A DNA stretch of 64,000 nucleotides from an uncultured Pelagibacteraceae bacterium (GTDB lineage Bacteria; Pseudomonadota; Alphaproteobacteria; Pelagibacterales; Pelagibacteraceae). The position numbers and the translations under genes were made by a program. The notes under the pieces were generated by a model. That model saw only the letters and a program-made list of their open reading frames with translations, did no database searches and was not told where the DNA came from. The stretch covers positions 1-64,000 of the forward strand of contig CACMJB010000001.1 of NCBI GenBank assembly GCA_902613915.1, in the 5' to 3' direction. Positions 37,412-47,056 of this stretch are shown here, in pieces (position 1 is the first letter of the stretch; every line of letters begins with the position of its first letter).

Positions 37412-39264
37412 TGTTTAAAGGTGATTTTATAAAAAACCTTCCTAAAATATACGGGACCTACACTGGTGGTTTCTTAGTATTCATCATTTTGATGGCTATT
37501 GCGGAACAAGCAGGTGTGTCAGCTAAAAACATTGGAGTAATGTTCGTTGCTTTCACGGTTTGTATATATGCCTTAATCGGGTATTTATCACGAACCATAA
37601 ATGTAGATGCCTACTATGTTGCAGGAAGACAAGTGCCAACCGTATTTAACGGGATGGCGACAGCAGCTGACTGGATGTCAGGTGCTTCTTTCGTAGCCTT
37701 AGCGGGTGGAGTTTACTTTGGTGGTTATACTTATATGGCCTTCTTAGTAGGTTGGACAGGTGGATACGTACTTGTTGCAACTCTAATGGCTCCGTATCTA
37801 AGAAAATTTGGATGTTACACAGTTCCTGATTTTATCGGAACACGATACGGTGGTAATCTCGTAAGAGCTTGCTCTGTATTCGTGCTTTTCATAGCATCAT
37901 TTACTTACGTAACAGCGCAAATTAACGCTACGGGAACAATTGCTTCTAGAGCTCTTGGTATTCCATTCGAAGCAGGTGTATGGGTAGGATTAGTAAGTAT
38001 CCTTATCTGTTCAATGCTTGGTGGAATGAGAGCCGTAACTTGGACTCAGGTTGCTCAGTACATTGTATTAATCATCGCTTACTTGATACCAGTATTCTGG
38101 ATCAGTTCTAATGTTGGTGGAGGAATTTTCCCTCACTTAATGTTAGGTGATGAAGTTGCAAGACTTGGTGAACTTGAACAACAATTTGGACTAGTTAAAA
38201 ACAGCGCCGCAGATATGAAAGCAGCTGGGGTACCAGGAGGATTGAAATACATCTCTGGATCTCACTCTGGAGTACCTGAAGGTGGAATGGCTGTCTGGAA
38301 ATACTTATCGTTAGCGATTTGTATGATGGTGGGAACTGCATCGTTACCTCATATCTTAATGAGATACTTTACAACTCCTTCTGTTAGAGCAGCAAGAAAA
38401 TCAGTAGCTTGGTCGCTATTCTTTATTTTCTTACTTTACTCTTCAGCGCCTATGTTAGCGACATTGTCTAAGTTGGCATTGATGGATCCAAATCTACCAA
38501 CTGGAATTATCGGAAAATCTATTTCTGAAGTTCAGTCGATAGAATGGGTACAAAGATGGTCTGAAGTTAAACAAGTATTTATCGCAGACTTTAATGGTGA
38601 CGGTATACTTCAGTTGAACGAATGGTTCATGAGAGGTGACGTTGTAGTATTAGCTACTCCAGAAGTAGCAGGACTACCGTTCGTAATCTCTGGACTAGTG
38701 TTTGCTGGTGGTATGGCTGCTGCCATGTCAACTGCAGATGGTCTTGTGTTAGCGATATCAAATGCTTTATCTCATGATATTTACTACAAAATCATAGATC
38801 CAAAAGCTGATACAGCTAAAAGACTTTTAGTTGCTCGTGTACTATTAGTAATAATCGGAGCTGCTGGTGCTTACATAGCCTCTTTCAGGCTAACAAGTAT
38901 CTTAGGTTCGGTTGCTTGGGCGTTTGACTTTGCAATGTCAGGCTTGTTCTTCCCACTTGTACTTGGTGTATGGTGGAAGAGAGCTACAAGACAAGGTGCA
39001 ATCGCTGGTATCATAGCTGGAATTGTTTCAGGAACATTATACTTAACGTGGGTGTTCCCTAAATTCTCAGTGCCAATGTGGGGCGGTGTAAATGATCCAT
39101 TCTTAGGTATCGACCACTTAAGATTTGGATTAATCGGTGCTCCTATCTGTTTAGTAGTAATGGTTGTAGTTAGTTTAATGACTAAAGAACCATCTCCTTC
39201 TGTACAGAAAATGGTGGATGATACTAGAATACCAACGGGTAAACCAATCCTTGGTAAACAGTAG
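37411..39264 (+). CDS. Sodium/solute symporter, cation acetate symporter-like (ActP family) with EF-hand-like loop
   Basis: The 617-residue inner-membrane protein has thirteen or so helices and the SSS core motifs (GRQVPTVFNGMATAADWMSG; ADGLVLAISNALSHD). It belongs to the subfamily paired with DUF4212, proposed to carry acetate or related organic acids. Between late helices, residues 393-404 read D-F-N-G-D-G-I-L-Q-L-N-E, which matches a calcium EF-hand loop (ligands at 1, 3, 5 and 12). Gene composition is less AT-rich than its neighbours, in keeping with high expression. It follows acs, so acetate is the natural guess. Confidence 0.85.
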   Translation: MFKGDFIKNLPKIYGTYTGGFLVFIILMAIAEQAGVSAKNIGVMFVAFTVCIYALIGYLSRTINVDAYYVAGRQVPTVFNGMATAADWMSGASFVALAGGVYFGGYTYMAFLVGWTGGYVLVATLMAPYLRKFGCYTVPDFIGTRYGGNLVRACSVFVLFIASFTYVTAQINATGTIASRALGIPFEAGVWVGLVSILICSMLGGMRAVTWTQVAQYIVLIIAYLIPVFWISSNVGGGIFPHLMLGDEVARLGELEQQFGLVKNSAADMKAAGVPGGLKYISGSHSGVPEGGMAVWKYLSLAICMMVGTASLPHILMRYFTTPSVRAARKSVAWSLFFIFLLYSSAPMLATLSKLALMDPNLPTGIIGKSISEVQSIEWVQRWSEVKQVFIADFNGDGILQLNEWFMRGDVVVLATPEVAGLPFVISGLVFAGGMAAAMSTADGLVLAISNALSHDIYYKIIDPKADTAKRLLVARVLLVIIGAAGAYIASFRLTSILGSVAWAFDFAMSGLFFPLVLGVWWKRATRQGAIAGIIAGIVSGTLYLTWVFPKFSVPMWGGVNDPFLGIDHLRFGLIGAPICLVVMVVVSLMTKEPSPSVQKMVDDTRIPTGKPILGKQ

Positions 39265-39286
39265 TACCAACTAATTATTTAAAATT

Positions 39287-39318
39287 AAAAGGGGCGATTT
39301 TTTCGCCCCTTTTTTTTT
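39287..39318 (+). terminator. Intrinsic terminator after the symporter
   Basis: GGGGCGA at 39291-39297 pairs perfectly with TCGCCCC at 39303-39309 around a five-T loop, followed by nine T from 39310. It begins 27 bases after the symporter stop and is one of the two strongest terminators in the window. It isolates the high-expression symporter operon from the next gene. Confidence 0.92.
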
Positions 39319-39343
39319 GACTGAATCATGATATTTTAAAAAT

Positions 39344-39679
39344 ATGATACCTACTTGGGCAATTGTTTTAGACTACATTCTTGGAACAATAATGTGGACT
39401 TTGATTGGCAGAGCTTTCATGAACATATTTCAAAGGGAAGACTCTACTTTCTTTTTTATGAGAGTTTTTGTTAAGTACACTAATCCAATCATAAACTTAT
39501 TCAAATTTATTACCCCGAGTTTTTTATTTGGCCCTTTTATTGCGCTTTATGTTGCATGGTTTTTTTATCTTTTTAGATTTTACGCAATGCCCTACATTTT
39601 AGGTTATGATGTCTGGGGGATGTTGGCGTTTCCCTTAGAAAGTGATTTTTCAAGACAGTTATATCAGTTATTCAACTAG
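39344..39679 (+). CDS. Small membrane protein, weakly YggT-like
   Basis: The 111-residue protein has three hydrophobic segments (about 5-22, 55-75 and 80-95) and an aromatic-rich sequence. The TNPIINLFKFITPSFLFGPF segment resembles the YggT pattern only loosely; I would not assign the family firmly. It starts about 25 bases after the strong terminator, so it likely has its own promoter, and is followed by rpe at a 47-base gap. Confidence 0.6.
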   Translation: MIPTWAIVLDYILGTIMWTLIGRAFMNIFQREDSTFFFMRVFVKYTNPIINLFKFITPSFLFGPFIALYVAWFFYLFRFYAMPYILGYDVWGMLAFPLESDFSRQLYQLFN

Positions 39680-39726
39680 ACTTTTAATTTTTTTGACAAA
39701 GTTTTAGTTTAAAATATAAACAAAAT

Positions 39727-40389
39727 ATGGGCAGTTTAATTAAAATTTCACCTTCGGTTTTATCCGCTGATTTTAGCAAATTAGGAGAAGAAGTAGTGTC
39801 ATTAGAAAAAGCTGGAGCTGACTACATACATATTGATGTGATGGACGGACATTTTGTACCAAATTTAACTATTGGTCCAGAAGTAATAAAGAAACTTAGA
39901 CCGCTTACAAAAAAGATATTTGATGTTCATCTAATGATTTCACCCGTCGATAATTTTGTCAAAGACTTTGCTAATGCTGGTGCAGATATCATTACGTTTC
40001 ACCCAGAAGCAACCCCTGATGTTTCTAAAACAATTAAATTAATTAAAGAACATAATAAAAAAGTTGGTATTTCACTTAAACCAAAATCAAAAATTGATTT
40101 GATAAAGGATCATTTGAATCAAATAGACTTGGTTCTAATTATGAGTGTTGAGCCTGGATTTGGAGGTCAAAAATTTATGCCAGAGGTTTTAGAAAAAACT
40201 AAGGCTGTAAGAGAATTAATCGATAAGAATAATTTAAATGTAGATGTTGAAATAGATGGTGGAATTAATTTTGAAAACTGTTCTAAAGCAAAAAATGCTG
40301 GCGCGAATATACTTGTGTCTGGGTCAACTATCTTTAAAGAAAATAAGGGTGACCTTAAAAGAAATATAGAAATTCTTAGAAATAATTAA
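39727..40389 (+). CDS. rpe: Ribulose-phosphate 3-epimerase
   Basis: The 220-residue TIM-barrel enzyme of the pentose phosphate pathway has the full motif set: KISPSVLSADFSKLG, the metal ligands in HIDVMDGHFVPN, HLMI, MSVEPGFGGQKF and EIDGGIN. It is the first gene of an rpe-heparinase-purH run, an order found in other alphaproteobacteria. Confidence 0.96.
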   Translation: MGSLIKISPSVLSADFSKLGEEVVSLEKAGADYIHIDVMDGHFVPNLTIGPEVIKKLRPLTKKIFDVHLMISPVDNFVKDFANAGADIITFHPEATPDVSKTIKLIKEHNKKVGISLKPKSKIDLIKDHLNQIDLVLIMSVEPGFGGQKFMPEVLEKTKAVRELIDKNNLNVDVEIDGGINFENCSKAKNAGANILVSGSTIFKENKGDLKRNIEILRNN

Positions 40390-40392
40390 TAA

Positions 40393-42030
40393 ATGTTTGG
40401 ACTGAAAAGTGTCTACTTTTATTTAGTTGCTTGTCAGATAACATTAATCAAGTTTTTTAAAAGAATATATTTCTCATCAAAAAATTATAATAAATCTTTA
40501 GAATCTAAAACACCACAACAAGTCTATTATAATCCGAATTCATTTTTATTATCAATAATCACTTCATACAAAACTCGCTCATTTAAAATTAATGATATAG
40601 ATCCAAATATTTTTTGGTTAGAAGATAAAAAAAAAGATGCAGAACAAATGCATAGTTTTTTATGGCTTAGCCTTATGGATAGAAAAACTGACCACACTAA
40701 AATAAAAAAAATTATTTATATTTGGATGCTAAAGAATGCAAAATATAGAAAAAAAACCTGGGAGACTTCGACATTAAGCACTAGAATTATTAGCTGGATT
40801 CTAAATGTAGATATTATTTTAAATAATAGTACTTTTGATTTTAGAAGAAATTTTTTAAATTGTTTAATTAGCCAAACTAATCATTTAAAAAAAAATATAA
40901 TATTCGAAAATAATTTTAAAAATAAAATTGAGATTTTAATTGCAATAATTTTAACTGGACTTGTTTTTAAAGAGTACGAGGAAAATTTTAATATTGGTAT
41001 CAAAGAATTAGAAACACTAATAAGAGATTTTTTTGACAATGATGGCTTTCCACTATCGCGAAATCCAAATGATTTAATATTTTTTGCAAAATATTTAATA
41101 TTTTGCAAAGAGCTTATTAAAGATAGTCAGAAATATGTGCCTGAATTTTTACAAGACATAATAGATAAAAATCTAAATTGTATTCATTTTATAAAAACAC
41201 CGAATGGGCAACTGCCACTATTTAATGGAGCTTCTGTTGTTAACTTAAATCAAATTCAAAAGTACTTAGATGAATTTAAACCTAATAGTAAAAATAAAAA
41301 TCTAGGTGGTTTATTTAAGATAAAATATAAAAATCATTTTTTAATAATAGATACAGGAAGACCTCCAAAGCAAAAATTTTCAAAATCATATCAATCAGGG
41401 CCTCTCTCTTTTGAATATTTTTTAGATGGAATAAAAATTATTACTAATTCAGGATTTGGTGGTCATATTTCAAAAAGAGCTGAAGAACTAAGTAGACTTA
41501 CTGCGTGCCAATCAACATTAAGCATTAATGATACATCTGTGACAAAATTTGAGAAAAGTGAAATGTTAAACAAAGTTTTTGGAAACTCCATTGAAGACAC
41601 CTTTAAATCTTTTGAATTGTTTTCTAAAGATGAAAATGGACTAATAGGTTGTTCATCTTCTAATAATGGTTATGAAAAAAAGTTTGGATGCACTCATAAA
41701 AGAGAAATTTATATAAATAAGGTGAACAATTGTTTAAAAGGGGTGGATCACATCATTAAAGCAAAAGATGGATATCCAATTAGATACGCATTTAGATTTC
41801 ACATTAATCCAGAGCTGAGTGCTGTTAAAACTATGAGCGGAAATAGTGCTCTAATTCAAATTTCTAAAAATAGATCACTCATCTTTACTGTCAAAGATGA
41901 AAGTTTAGAAATTGAAAAAAGTATATTTTTAGGTGGAAAAAAAATATTAGATAATACATGTATAACAATTAGTGGTAATTTAGTTAATAAAAATAAAACT
42001 TTTAACTGGGAAATTAAGAAAAATATTTAA
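40393..42030 (+). CDS. Heparinase II/III-like polysaccharide lyase family protein
   Basis: The 545-residue protein has an alpha-helical N-terminal toroid (about 80-300, Trp/Leu/Lys-rich) and a C-terminal beta-sandwich that starts near FKIKYKNHFLIIDTG and includes SFEYFLDGIKIITNSGFGGH, as in the heparinase II/III family. There is no clear signal peptide. Its substrate is unknown, but placement between rpe and purH is conserved in alphaproteobacteria. The gene is very AT-rich. Confidence 0.8.
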   Translation: MFGLKSVYFYLVACQITLIKFFKRIYFSSKNYNKSLESKTPQQVYYNPNSFLLSIITSYKTRSFKINDIDPNIFWLEDKKKDAEQMHSFLWLSLMDRKTDHTKIKKIIYIWMLKNAKYRKKTWETSTLSTRIISWILNVDIILNNSTFDFRRNFLNCLISQTNHLKKNIIFENNFKNKIEILIAIILTGLVFKEYEENFNIGIKELETLIRDFFDNDGFPLSRNPNDLIFFAKYLIFCKELIKDSQKYVPEFLQDIIDKNLNCIHFIKTPNGQLPLFNGASVVNLNQIQKYLDEFKPNSKNKNLGGLFKIKYKNHFLIIDTGRPPKQKFSKSYQSGPLSFEYFLDGIKIITNSGFGGHISKRAEELSRLTACQSTLSINDTSVTKFEKSEMLNKVFGNSIEDTFKSFELFSKDENGLIGCSSSNNGYEKKFGCTHKREIYINKVNNCLKGVDHIIKAKDGYPIRYAFRFHINPELSAVKTMSGNSALIQISKNRSLIFTVKDESLEIEKSIFLGGKKILDNTCITISGNLVNKNKTFNWEIKKNI

Positions 42031-42032
42031 AC

Positions 42033-43583
42033 ATGAATTTGAAAATTAAGAATGCTTTAATATCAGTTTCAAATAAAGAAAATTTGGTTTCGCTACTTAA
42101 AACTCTTAAAAAATTTAATGTTAATATTATAAGTTCTGGAGGAACTTATGCTTCAATTAGAAAATTAGGATATCAGTGCACAGAGCTATCAAAATATACA
42201 GGTTTTAAAGAAATGCTGGATGGGAGAGTTAAAACACTCCATCCAAAAATACATGCTGGAATTCTTCATGATAGACAAAATAAAAAACACAAAAGTGAAA
42301 TGTCTAAACAAAATTTTCCTGCCATTGATCTAATAGTTGTTAACTTTTATCCTTTTCAGAAAATTGTTTTAAGCTCAAAAAATCCAAAACAAATTATTGA
42401 AAATATTGATATTGGTGGACCTACAATGGTTAGAGCTGCAGCAAAAAACTTTAATAATGTTACAATTATAACAAACAAAGATGATTATGGATATCTGATT
42501 GAAGAATTAGAAAACCTTAAAGGAAAAACTTCCTTAAAATTTAGAGAATTAATGTCCTCAAAAGCATTTGGTTTAACCGCATATTATGATGCGATGATCG
42601 CTAATTGGTTTAATAAAAAACTCAAGATTGAATTTCCTGAAAGAAAAACAATCTTTGGAAGAAAATTGCAAAAATTGAGGTATGGCGAAAATCCTCATCA
42701 ACAAAGTTCGATTTATGTTAACGACTATAATGACAAACATTTAAAATTTGATCAAATTCATGGGAAAGAACTAAGCTACAACAATTACAATGATATGTTT
42801 GCTTCATTAGAAATTTTAAATTCTTTAAAGAAAAATTCAGGAACTGTCATTATTAAACACGCTAACCCTTGTGGTGTATCAGAAAATAAGGTTCCCTTAA
42901 TCTCTTTTAAAAATGCTTATGCATCCGATCCCATTAGTGCTTTTGGTGGAGTTATAGCTTGCAACTATAGAATTAATAAAAGGGTAGCCCTTGAAATAAA
43001 CAAAAATTTTTTAGAAGTTATTCTGGCTAAAGGATTTGAAAAAGATGCCTTGAATATTCTTAAAAAAAAGAAAAAATTAAGAATTATTGATATTTCTAAT
43101 TTTAATCTAAATAGTCTCTCTTCTATCAAAACATTTGATGGTTCTTTTTTACTACAAAGTAAAGATAATATTGTGATTGATAAAAAAAAATTGAAGTGCG
43201 TAACTAAATTAAAGCCAAACAAAAAAGAATTAGCTGAAGTTAAATTTGCATTTAATATTTGTAAATATGTTAAATCTAATGCGATAGTGTTATGTAGTAA
43301 TTTTTCAACAATCGGTATTGGGGCTGGTCAACCAAGTAGATTAGACAGTTGTAAAATTGCCGTACAAAAAGCAAAACAATTTCAATCTTCAAAAATTAAG
43401 AACTCTATAGCAGCGTCAGACGCGTTCTTTCCTTTTGCTGATGGAATAAATGCATTAATTAAAGCAGGCGTTAAAACAATAGTGCAACCAGGTGGTTCAA
43501 TTAGAGATCAAGAAGTTATTAATGCCGCTAATAAAGCCAATATTAAAATGATTTTTACTGGAATTAGACACTTCAATCATTAA
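42033..43583 (+). CDS. purH: Bifunctional AICAR transformylase/IMP cyclohydrolase
   Basis: The 516-residue enzyme carries out the last two steps of IMP synthesis. The N-terminal cyclohydrolase domain (ISVSNKENLVSLL, DGRVKTLHPKIHAGIL) is followed by the formyltransferase domain with the active KHANPCGVS and FPFADGINALI. It starts three bases after the heparinase-like gene and is convergent with phhB. Confidence 0.97.
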   Translation: MNLKIKNALISVSNKENLVSLLKTLKKFNVNIISSGGTYASIRKLGYQCTELSKYTGFKEMLDGRVKTLHPKIHAGILHDRQNKKHKSEMSKQNFPAIDLIVVNFYPFQKIVLSSKNPKQIIENIDIGGPTMVRAAAKNFNNVTIITNKDDYGYLIEELENLKGKTSLKFRELMSSKAFGLTAYYDAMIANWFNKKLKIEFPERKTIFGRKLQKLRYGENPHQQSSIYVNDYNDKHLKFDQIHGKELSYNNYNDMFASLEILNSLKKNSGTVIIKHANPCGVSENKVPLISFKNAYASDPISAFGGVIACNYRINKRVALEINKNFLEVILAKGFEKDALNILKKKKKLRIIDISNFNLNSLSSIKTFDGSFLLQSKDNIVIDKKKLKCVTKLKPNKKELAEVKFAFNICKYVKSNAIVLCSNFSTIGIGAGQPSRLDSCKIAVQKAKQFQSSKIKNSIAASDAFFPFADGINALIKAGVKTIVQPGGSIRDQEVINAANKANIKMIFTGIRHFNH

Positions 43584-43918
43584 TCTAATTTATCAATTTT
43601 TGCTGCTAGTATAAAGTCACTTTCAGCTAACCCTTTAATTGCATGAGTAAAAATTTTTATCTTACAATAACCCCAACCAAAGGAAATGTCTGGATGATGG
43701 TTTTCTTGCTCAGCTATTTCTCCAACCTTGTTGGTGAAATTCAAGCTTTCCTTAAAATTCTTAAATTTAAAGTTTTTAATTAAATAATAGTTTTTATCCT
43801 CATTACTTTTAACATCCCAACCATCAACTTTTTTTAAATACTTATGTATTTCACTTTTATCAAATGGTGGGATATTACCATCACATGCTACACATTTTTT
43901 TTTATACAATTCAGTCAC
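43580..43918 (-). CDS. phhB: 4a-hydroxytetrahydrobiopterin dehydratase (pterin-4a-carbinolamine dehydratase)
   Basis: The 112-residue protein contains the dehydratase signature QENHHPDISFGWGY, with its catalytic His pair, and a C-terminal THAIKGLAESDFILAAKID. It recycles pterin after aromatic amino acid hydroxylation, or acts in molybdopterin metabolism in organisms without phenylalanine hydroxylase. No hydroxylase gene is in the window. Its 3' end overlaps purH by four bases. Confidence 0.92.
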   Translation of the reverse strand: MTELYKKKCVACDGNIPPFDKSEIHKYLKKVDGWDVKSNEDKNYYLIKNFKFKNFKESLNFTNKVGEIAEQENHHPDISFGWGYCKIKIFTHAIKGLAESDFILAAKIDKLD

Positions 43919-43971
43919 TATTATTTTTATACTAAATATTTAAATTTTAGTGTAAAATATATAATTGAAAC

Positions 43972-44763
43972 ATGTATTTAAATATAAATTATTCAAATTT
44001 AGAAAAAGTCGCAGCTGAGAATTGTAATAATTATGTTGAAGCTGAACCATTTCCATCAATTGTTTTTGATAATTTTTTTAATACAACTATACTTGAAAAA
44101 ATCTTAAGTGATTTCCCAAAAAATATAAACAAAATTGGAAATGAATATAAAAATAAAGCTGAAAAAAAACTAAGCTTAAATGATCCCGAAAAATTGTCTG
44201 AAAGTACAAATAATTTTATCAACTATTTAAACTCTGCACCGTTTGTCAAATTTCTCAACAAGTTAACAGGCATAAAAGAGACACTTATTACAGACCCTTA
44301 TTTAGTTGGAGGTGGACTTCATGAATTGAGAAACGGTGGTCATTTAAATGTTCACGCGGATTTTAATCAACACCCTAAGATGAAATTAGACCGAAGACTA
44401 AATATTTTAATTTACCTAAATCATAATTGGAAAGAAAATAACGGAGGTCATCTTGAATTATGGGATAGAAACATGAAAGAGTGTAAAAAGAAAATATTTC
44501 CTTTATTTAATAGAATGGTTGTATTTAGTACGACTGATTTTTCATATCATGGCAATCCAGATATCGTAAAAACTGATGACAACAATTCAAGAAAATCTAT
44601 TGCGTTATACTATTATTCAAATGGAAGACCTAACGAAGAGCGAGAGCTTGGATTGCATTCTACAATTTTCAGAAAAAGACCTGGTACCGATGACATAGAT
44701 GGCAATTTAGAATTTAAAAAGTTGTTTGGAAAAATTTACTTTAAATCTAAAAAAAAAATATAG
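43972..44763 (+). CDS. 2-oxoglutarate/Fe(II)-dependent oxygenase (prolyl hydroxylase-like)
   Basis: The 263-residue protein has a DSBH fold with the metal triad H128-x-D130 (NVHADFNQHP) and H193 (SYHGNPD), and a 2OG-binding Arg in NSRKSIALYYYSNG. This P4Hc-like group includes hydroxylases acting on proteins and on sugar or lipid intermediates; the substrate is unknown. It is in a short stretch of accessory genes next to tRNA-Gly and two glycan-type genes. Confidence 0.85.
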   Translation: MYLNINYSNLEKVAAENCNNYVEAEPFPSIVFDNFFNTTILEKILSDFPKNINKIGNEYKNKAEKKLSLNDPEKLSESTNNFINYLNSAPFVKFLNKLTGIKETLITDPYLVGGGLHELRNGGHLNVHADFNQHPKMKLDRRLNILIYLNHNWKENNGGHLELWDRNMKECKKKIFPLFNRMVVFSTTDFSYHGNPDIVKTDDNNSRKSIALYYYSNGRPNEERELGLHSTIFRKRPGTDDIDGNLEFKKLFGKIYFKSKKKI

Positions 44764-44767
44764 TTTT

Positions 44768-44842
44768 TGGAGCGGGCAAAGGGGTTCGAACCCTCGACCT
44801 TCTCGTTGGCAACGAGACGCTCTACCACTGAGCTATGCCCGC
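44768..44842 (-). tRNA. tRNA-Gly(GCC)
   Basis: On the minus strand a 7-bp acceptor stem (GCGGGCA with TGCCCGC), a D arm (GCTCAGTGGTAGAGC), an anticodon arm with loop TTGCCAA and a T arm (GGGTTCGAACCC) fold into a standard cloverleaf. The CCA end is encoded at 44770-44768. The anticodon GCC reads GGC and GGU glycine codons. It lies between the 2OG oxygenase and the FkbM gene. Confidence 0.97.
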
Positions 44843-44937
44843 AATATAAAAATAGCTTAACCTAAATTTTATTACAAAACAAGAATTTGCAACTAATTAT
44901 TATTTAAATTAAACATCAAAAATATTAATAAAAAACT

Positions 44938-45603
44938 ATGATTAAAGAAAAGCTTCGACGTGGAACGATTTTATATAAAATCTATTTATACTATAATATT
45001 TTTATTAGATATCGTTTCTTAAGAAATAAAAAATCATTTTCACAGTTTGGTGAAGATTTATTTATTGAAGAGTTTTTCGCCAATCAAAAAGAAGGTAAAT
45101 ATGTAGATCTTGGTGCTTTCCATCCAATGAGAATGAGCAATACTTTTCTACTTTATAAAAAAGGATGGTCAGGAACAAATGTGGATTTGAATCCAATTTC
45201 AATCGATTTTTTTAATCTTGCTAGAAAAAACGATAATAATATTTGTGCTTTGATAAGTGATCAGGGTAACCAGTTGAAAAATGCATATTTTGTAAATCCA
45301 TGGAGTTCAGCAAATAGTATAAACATAAGTGAGAATACTAAAATTAAAAAAGAGATGATAACTGAAACTTTTAGTAATATTGTAAATCATGATTTTGATT
45401 TTTTAAATATTGATCTTGAAGGTCATGATTATAATGTTTTGAAAACAATTAATTTTAATAAATTTCACCCTAAGCTCATATGCATCGAAATATTAAGTGA
45501 TGATCAAAATAAAAAAAGTATATTTGATCACATGACGCAAAATAATTTTGTTTTTCTTAAAAATCTTGGGCCAAGCTTTTTTTTTACAAGAGGAATTAAA
45601 TGA
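44938..45603 (+). CDS. FkbM family methyltransferase
   Basis: The 221-residue SAM-dependent enzyme has the FkbM layout: FGEDLFIEEFF, the SAM loop VDLGAFHPMRMSNT, an acidic NVDLNPIS, and LNIDLEGHDYNVLK. Members O-methylate sugars of surface glycans or secondary metabolites. Its stop overlaps the GT17 start by four bases, which suggests the two enzymes act on the same glycan. Confidence 0.85.
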   Translation: MIKEKLRRGTILYKIYLYYNIFIRYRFLRNKKSFSQFGEDLFIEEFFANQKEGKYVDLGAFHPMRMSNTFLLYKKGWSGTNVDLNPISIDFFNLARKNDNNICALISDQGNQLKNAYFVNPWSSANSINISENTKIKKEMITETFSNIVNHDFDFLNIDLEGHDYNVLKTINFNKFHPKLICIEILSDDQNKKSIFDHMTQNNFVFLKNLGPSFFFTRGIK

Positions 45604-46421
45604 GAGTTATTGACTGTTTTTCCTATTTTGATGAGGATATAATTTTAGAGATAAGGCTTTCAACTTTATACGATTACGTTGATGAATTTGTTATTTGTGA
45701 AGCCACATTAGATCATGCAGGAAATGAAAAAAAACTTAATTTTGATTTGGATAAGTTTAAGGAATACAAGAATAAAATTAATTATATTGTAATTGATGAT
45801 TTACCAAAAGAGGTGAAAAAATTTAAAAAAAATTGGCATCCAGCACATGCACGAGATCAGTTTCAAAGAAATGCTCTTGTACGAGGTATTAATCATTGTA
45901 ACGATAACGATTTAATAATGATTTCTGATTTGGATGAGATACCAAACCCAAAAAAAATTTCAAGTTTTGGAAGTGAAAATAATTATGTCTGCTTTGTACA
46001 AAATAATTATTTATTAAAATTTAATTTACTTAATACAACTGAACCTTACTGGTATGGCACAAGAATGTGTAGAAAAAAAAATTTAAAATCACCTCAATGG
46101 CTAAGAGAAATTAAAGCAAGAAAATTACCATTCTATAAATTTTATAAGCCTCGATTTGATGAATTTATACAAGACGGTGGATGGCACTTTAGTTCAGTGA
46201 AAGACGCGAAGGGTATTTATAAGAAGTTAAACTGTTATTCAGAGCAGCAATGGAATAACGATAAATATAAAAATATTGATATTATTGAAAAAAAAATTTT
46301 TGAAAAAAAAGATCTTTTTAATAGAGATTATAAGTATAAAGTGGTTAATATTGACAATTCTTTTCCAGATTTTATTTTTAAAAATCAAGAAAGATTAAAA
46401 GATTTAATTTATAAGGAATAA
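45600..46421 (+). CDS. Glycosyltransferase family 17 protein
   Basis: The 273-residue protein begins MRVIDCFSYFDEDIILEIRL, has FVICEATLDHAG, and has a nucleotide-sugar DxD-type motif in MISDLDEIPNP, with the GWHFSSVKDAKG segment typical of GT17. GT17 enzymes add N-acetylglucosamine to mannose in eukaryotes and act on surface glycans in bacteria. The role here is inferred to be surface polysaccharide decoration together with the FkbM enzyme. Confidence 0.85.
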   Translation: MRVIDCFSYFDEDIILEIRLSTLYDYVDEFVICEATLDHAGNEKKLNFDLDKFKEYKNKINYIVIDDLPKEVKKFKKNWHPAHARDQFQRNALVRGINHCNDNDLIMISDLDEIPNPKKISSFGSENNYVCFVQNNYLLKFNLLNTTEPYWYGTRMCRKKNLKSPQWLREIKARKLPFYKFYKPRFDEFIQDGGWHFSSVKDAKGIYKKLNCYSEQQWNNDKYKNIDIIEKKIFEKKDLFNRDYKYKVVNIDNSFPDFIFKNQERLKDLIYKE

Positions 46422-46422
46422 A

Positions 46423-47055
46423 ATGTTAAAAGTTACTAAAAAAAATCTGCCAAATGAAATACCTATTTTTCCTTTATCTGGAGTAATTTATTTTCCTAAA
46501 ACTAATCTTCCCCTTAATATATTTGAACAAAGATATCTAGATTTAGTAAATGATGCTTACAGCAAAGATAAATTTATGGGCATGGTACAATCTATAAAAG
46601 AAAGTGATACCGTATATGATGTTGGTTGTTTAGGAAAAATAAGTGATTATCAAAAGAGCAAGGATGGGAGGATTTTAATTAACTTAACAGGAGTTTCTAG
46701 ATTTAAAATTTTAAAAGAAATAAAAAATGAAAAATTGTACCGTGTGTTTCAAGTAGATTATAAGAGTTTTGCAGCAGATATAGAAAATAATAATAATGAG
46801 ATAAATCTGGAAGATTTAATGGAAAAAGCAAAAATCTTTTTTAAAAAAAATGGTCTTTTGTTAAATTGGGTAGAATTTGAAAAATTAGACCAAGCACAAA
46901 AAATTAACACCTTGGCCATGATTGCTCCAATTACTAATGAGGAAAAACAAAAACTTTTAGAAACAGTATCTTTAGAGAGTAAAGTGGGGACTCTTAAAAA
47001 TATAATTAATTTTTATTTACACGAAACTAATTTAAACAATCAGACTATTCAGTAG
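46423..47055 (+). CDS. LON substrate-binding domain protein (stand-alone)
   Basis: The 210-residue protein consists only of the N-terminal LON domain: EIPIFPLSGVIYFPKTNLPL, NIFEQRYLDLVNDA, and a C-terminal helix bundle (NTLAMIAPITNEEKQKLLET). It lacks the AAA and protease domains. Such proteins are common in alphaproteobacteria, but their function is not established. It starts one base after the GT17 stop and ends one base from the convergent rho. Confidence 0.88.
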   Translation: MLKVTKKNLPNEIPIFPLSGVIYFPKTNLPLNIFEQRYLDLVNDAYSKDKFMGMVQSIKESDTVYDVGCLGKISDYQKSKDGRILINLTGVSRFKILKEIKNEKLYRVFQVDYKSFAADIENNNNEINLEDLMEKAKIFFKKNGLLLNWVEFEKLDQAQKINTLAMIAPITNEEKQKLLETVSLESKVGTLKNIINFYLHETNLNNQTIQ

Positions 47056-47056
47056 T

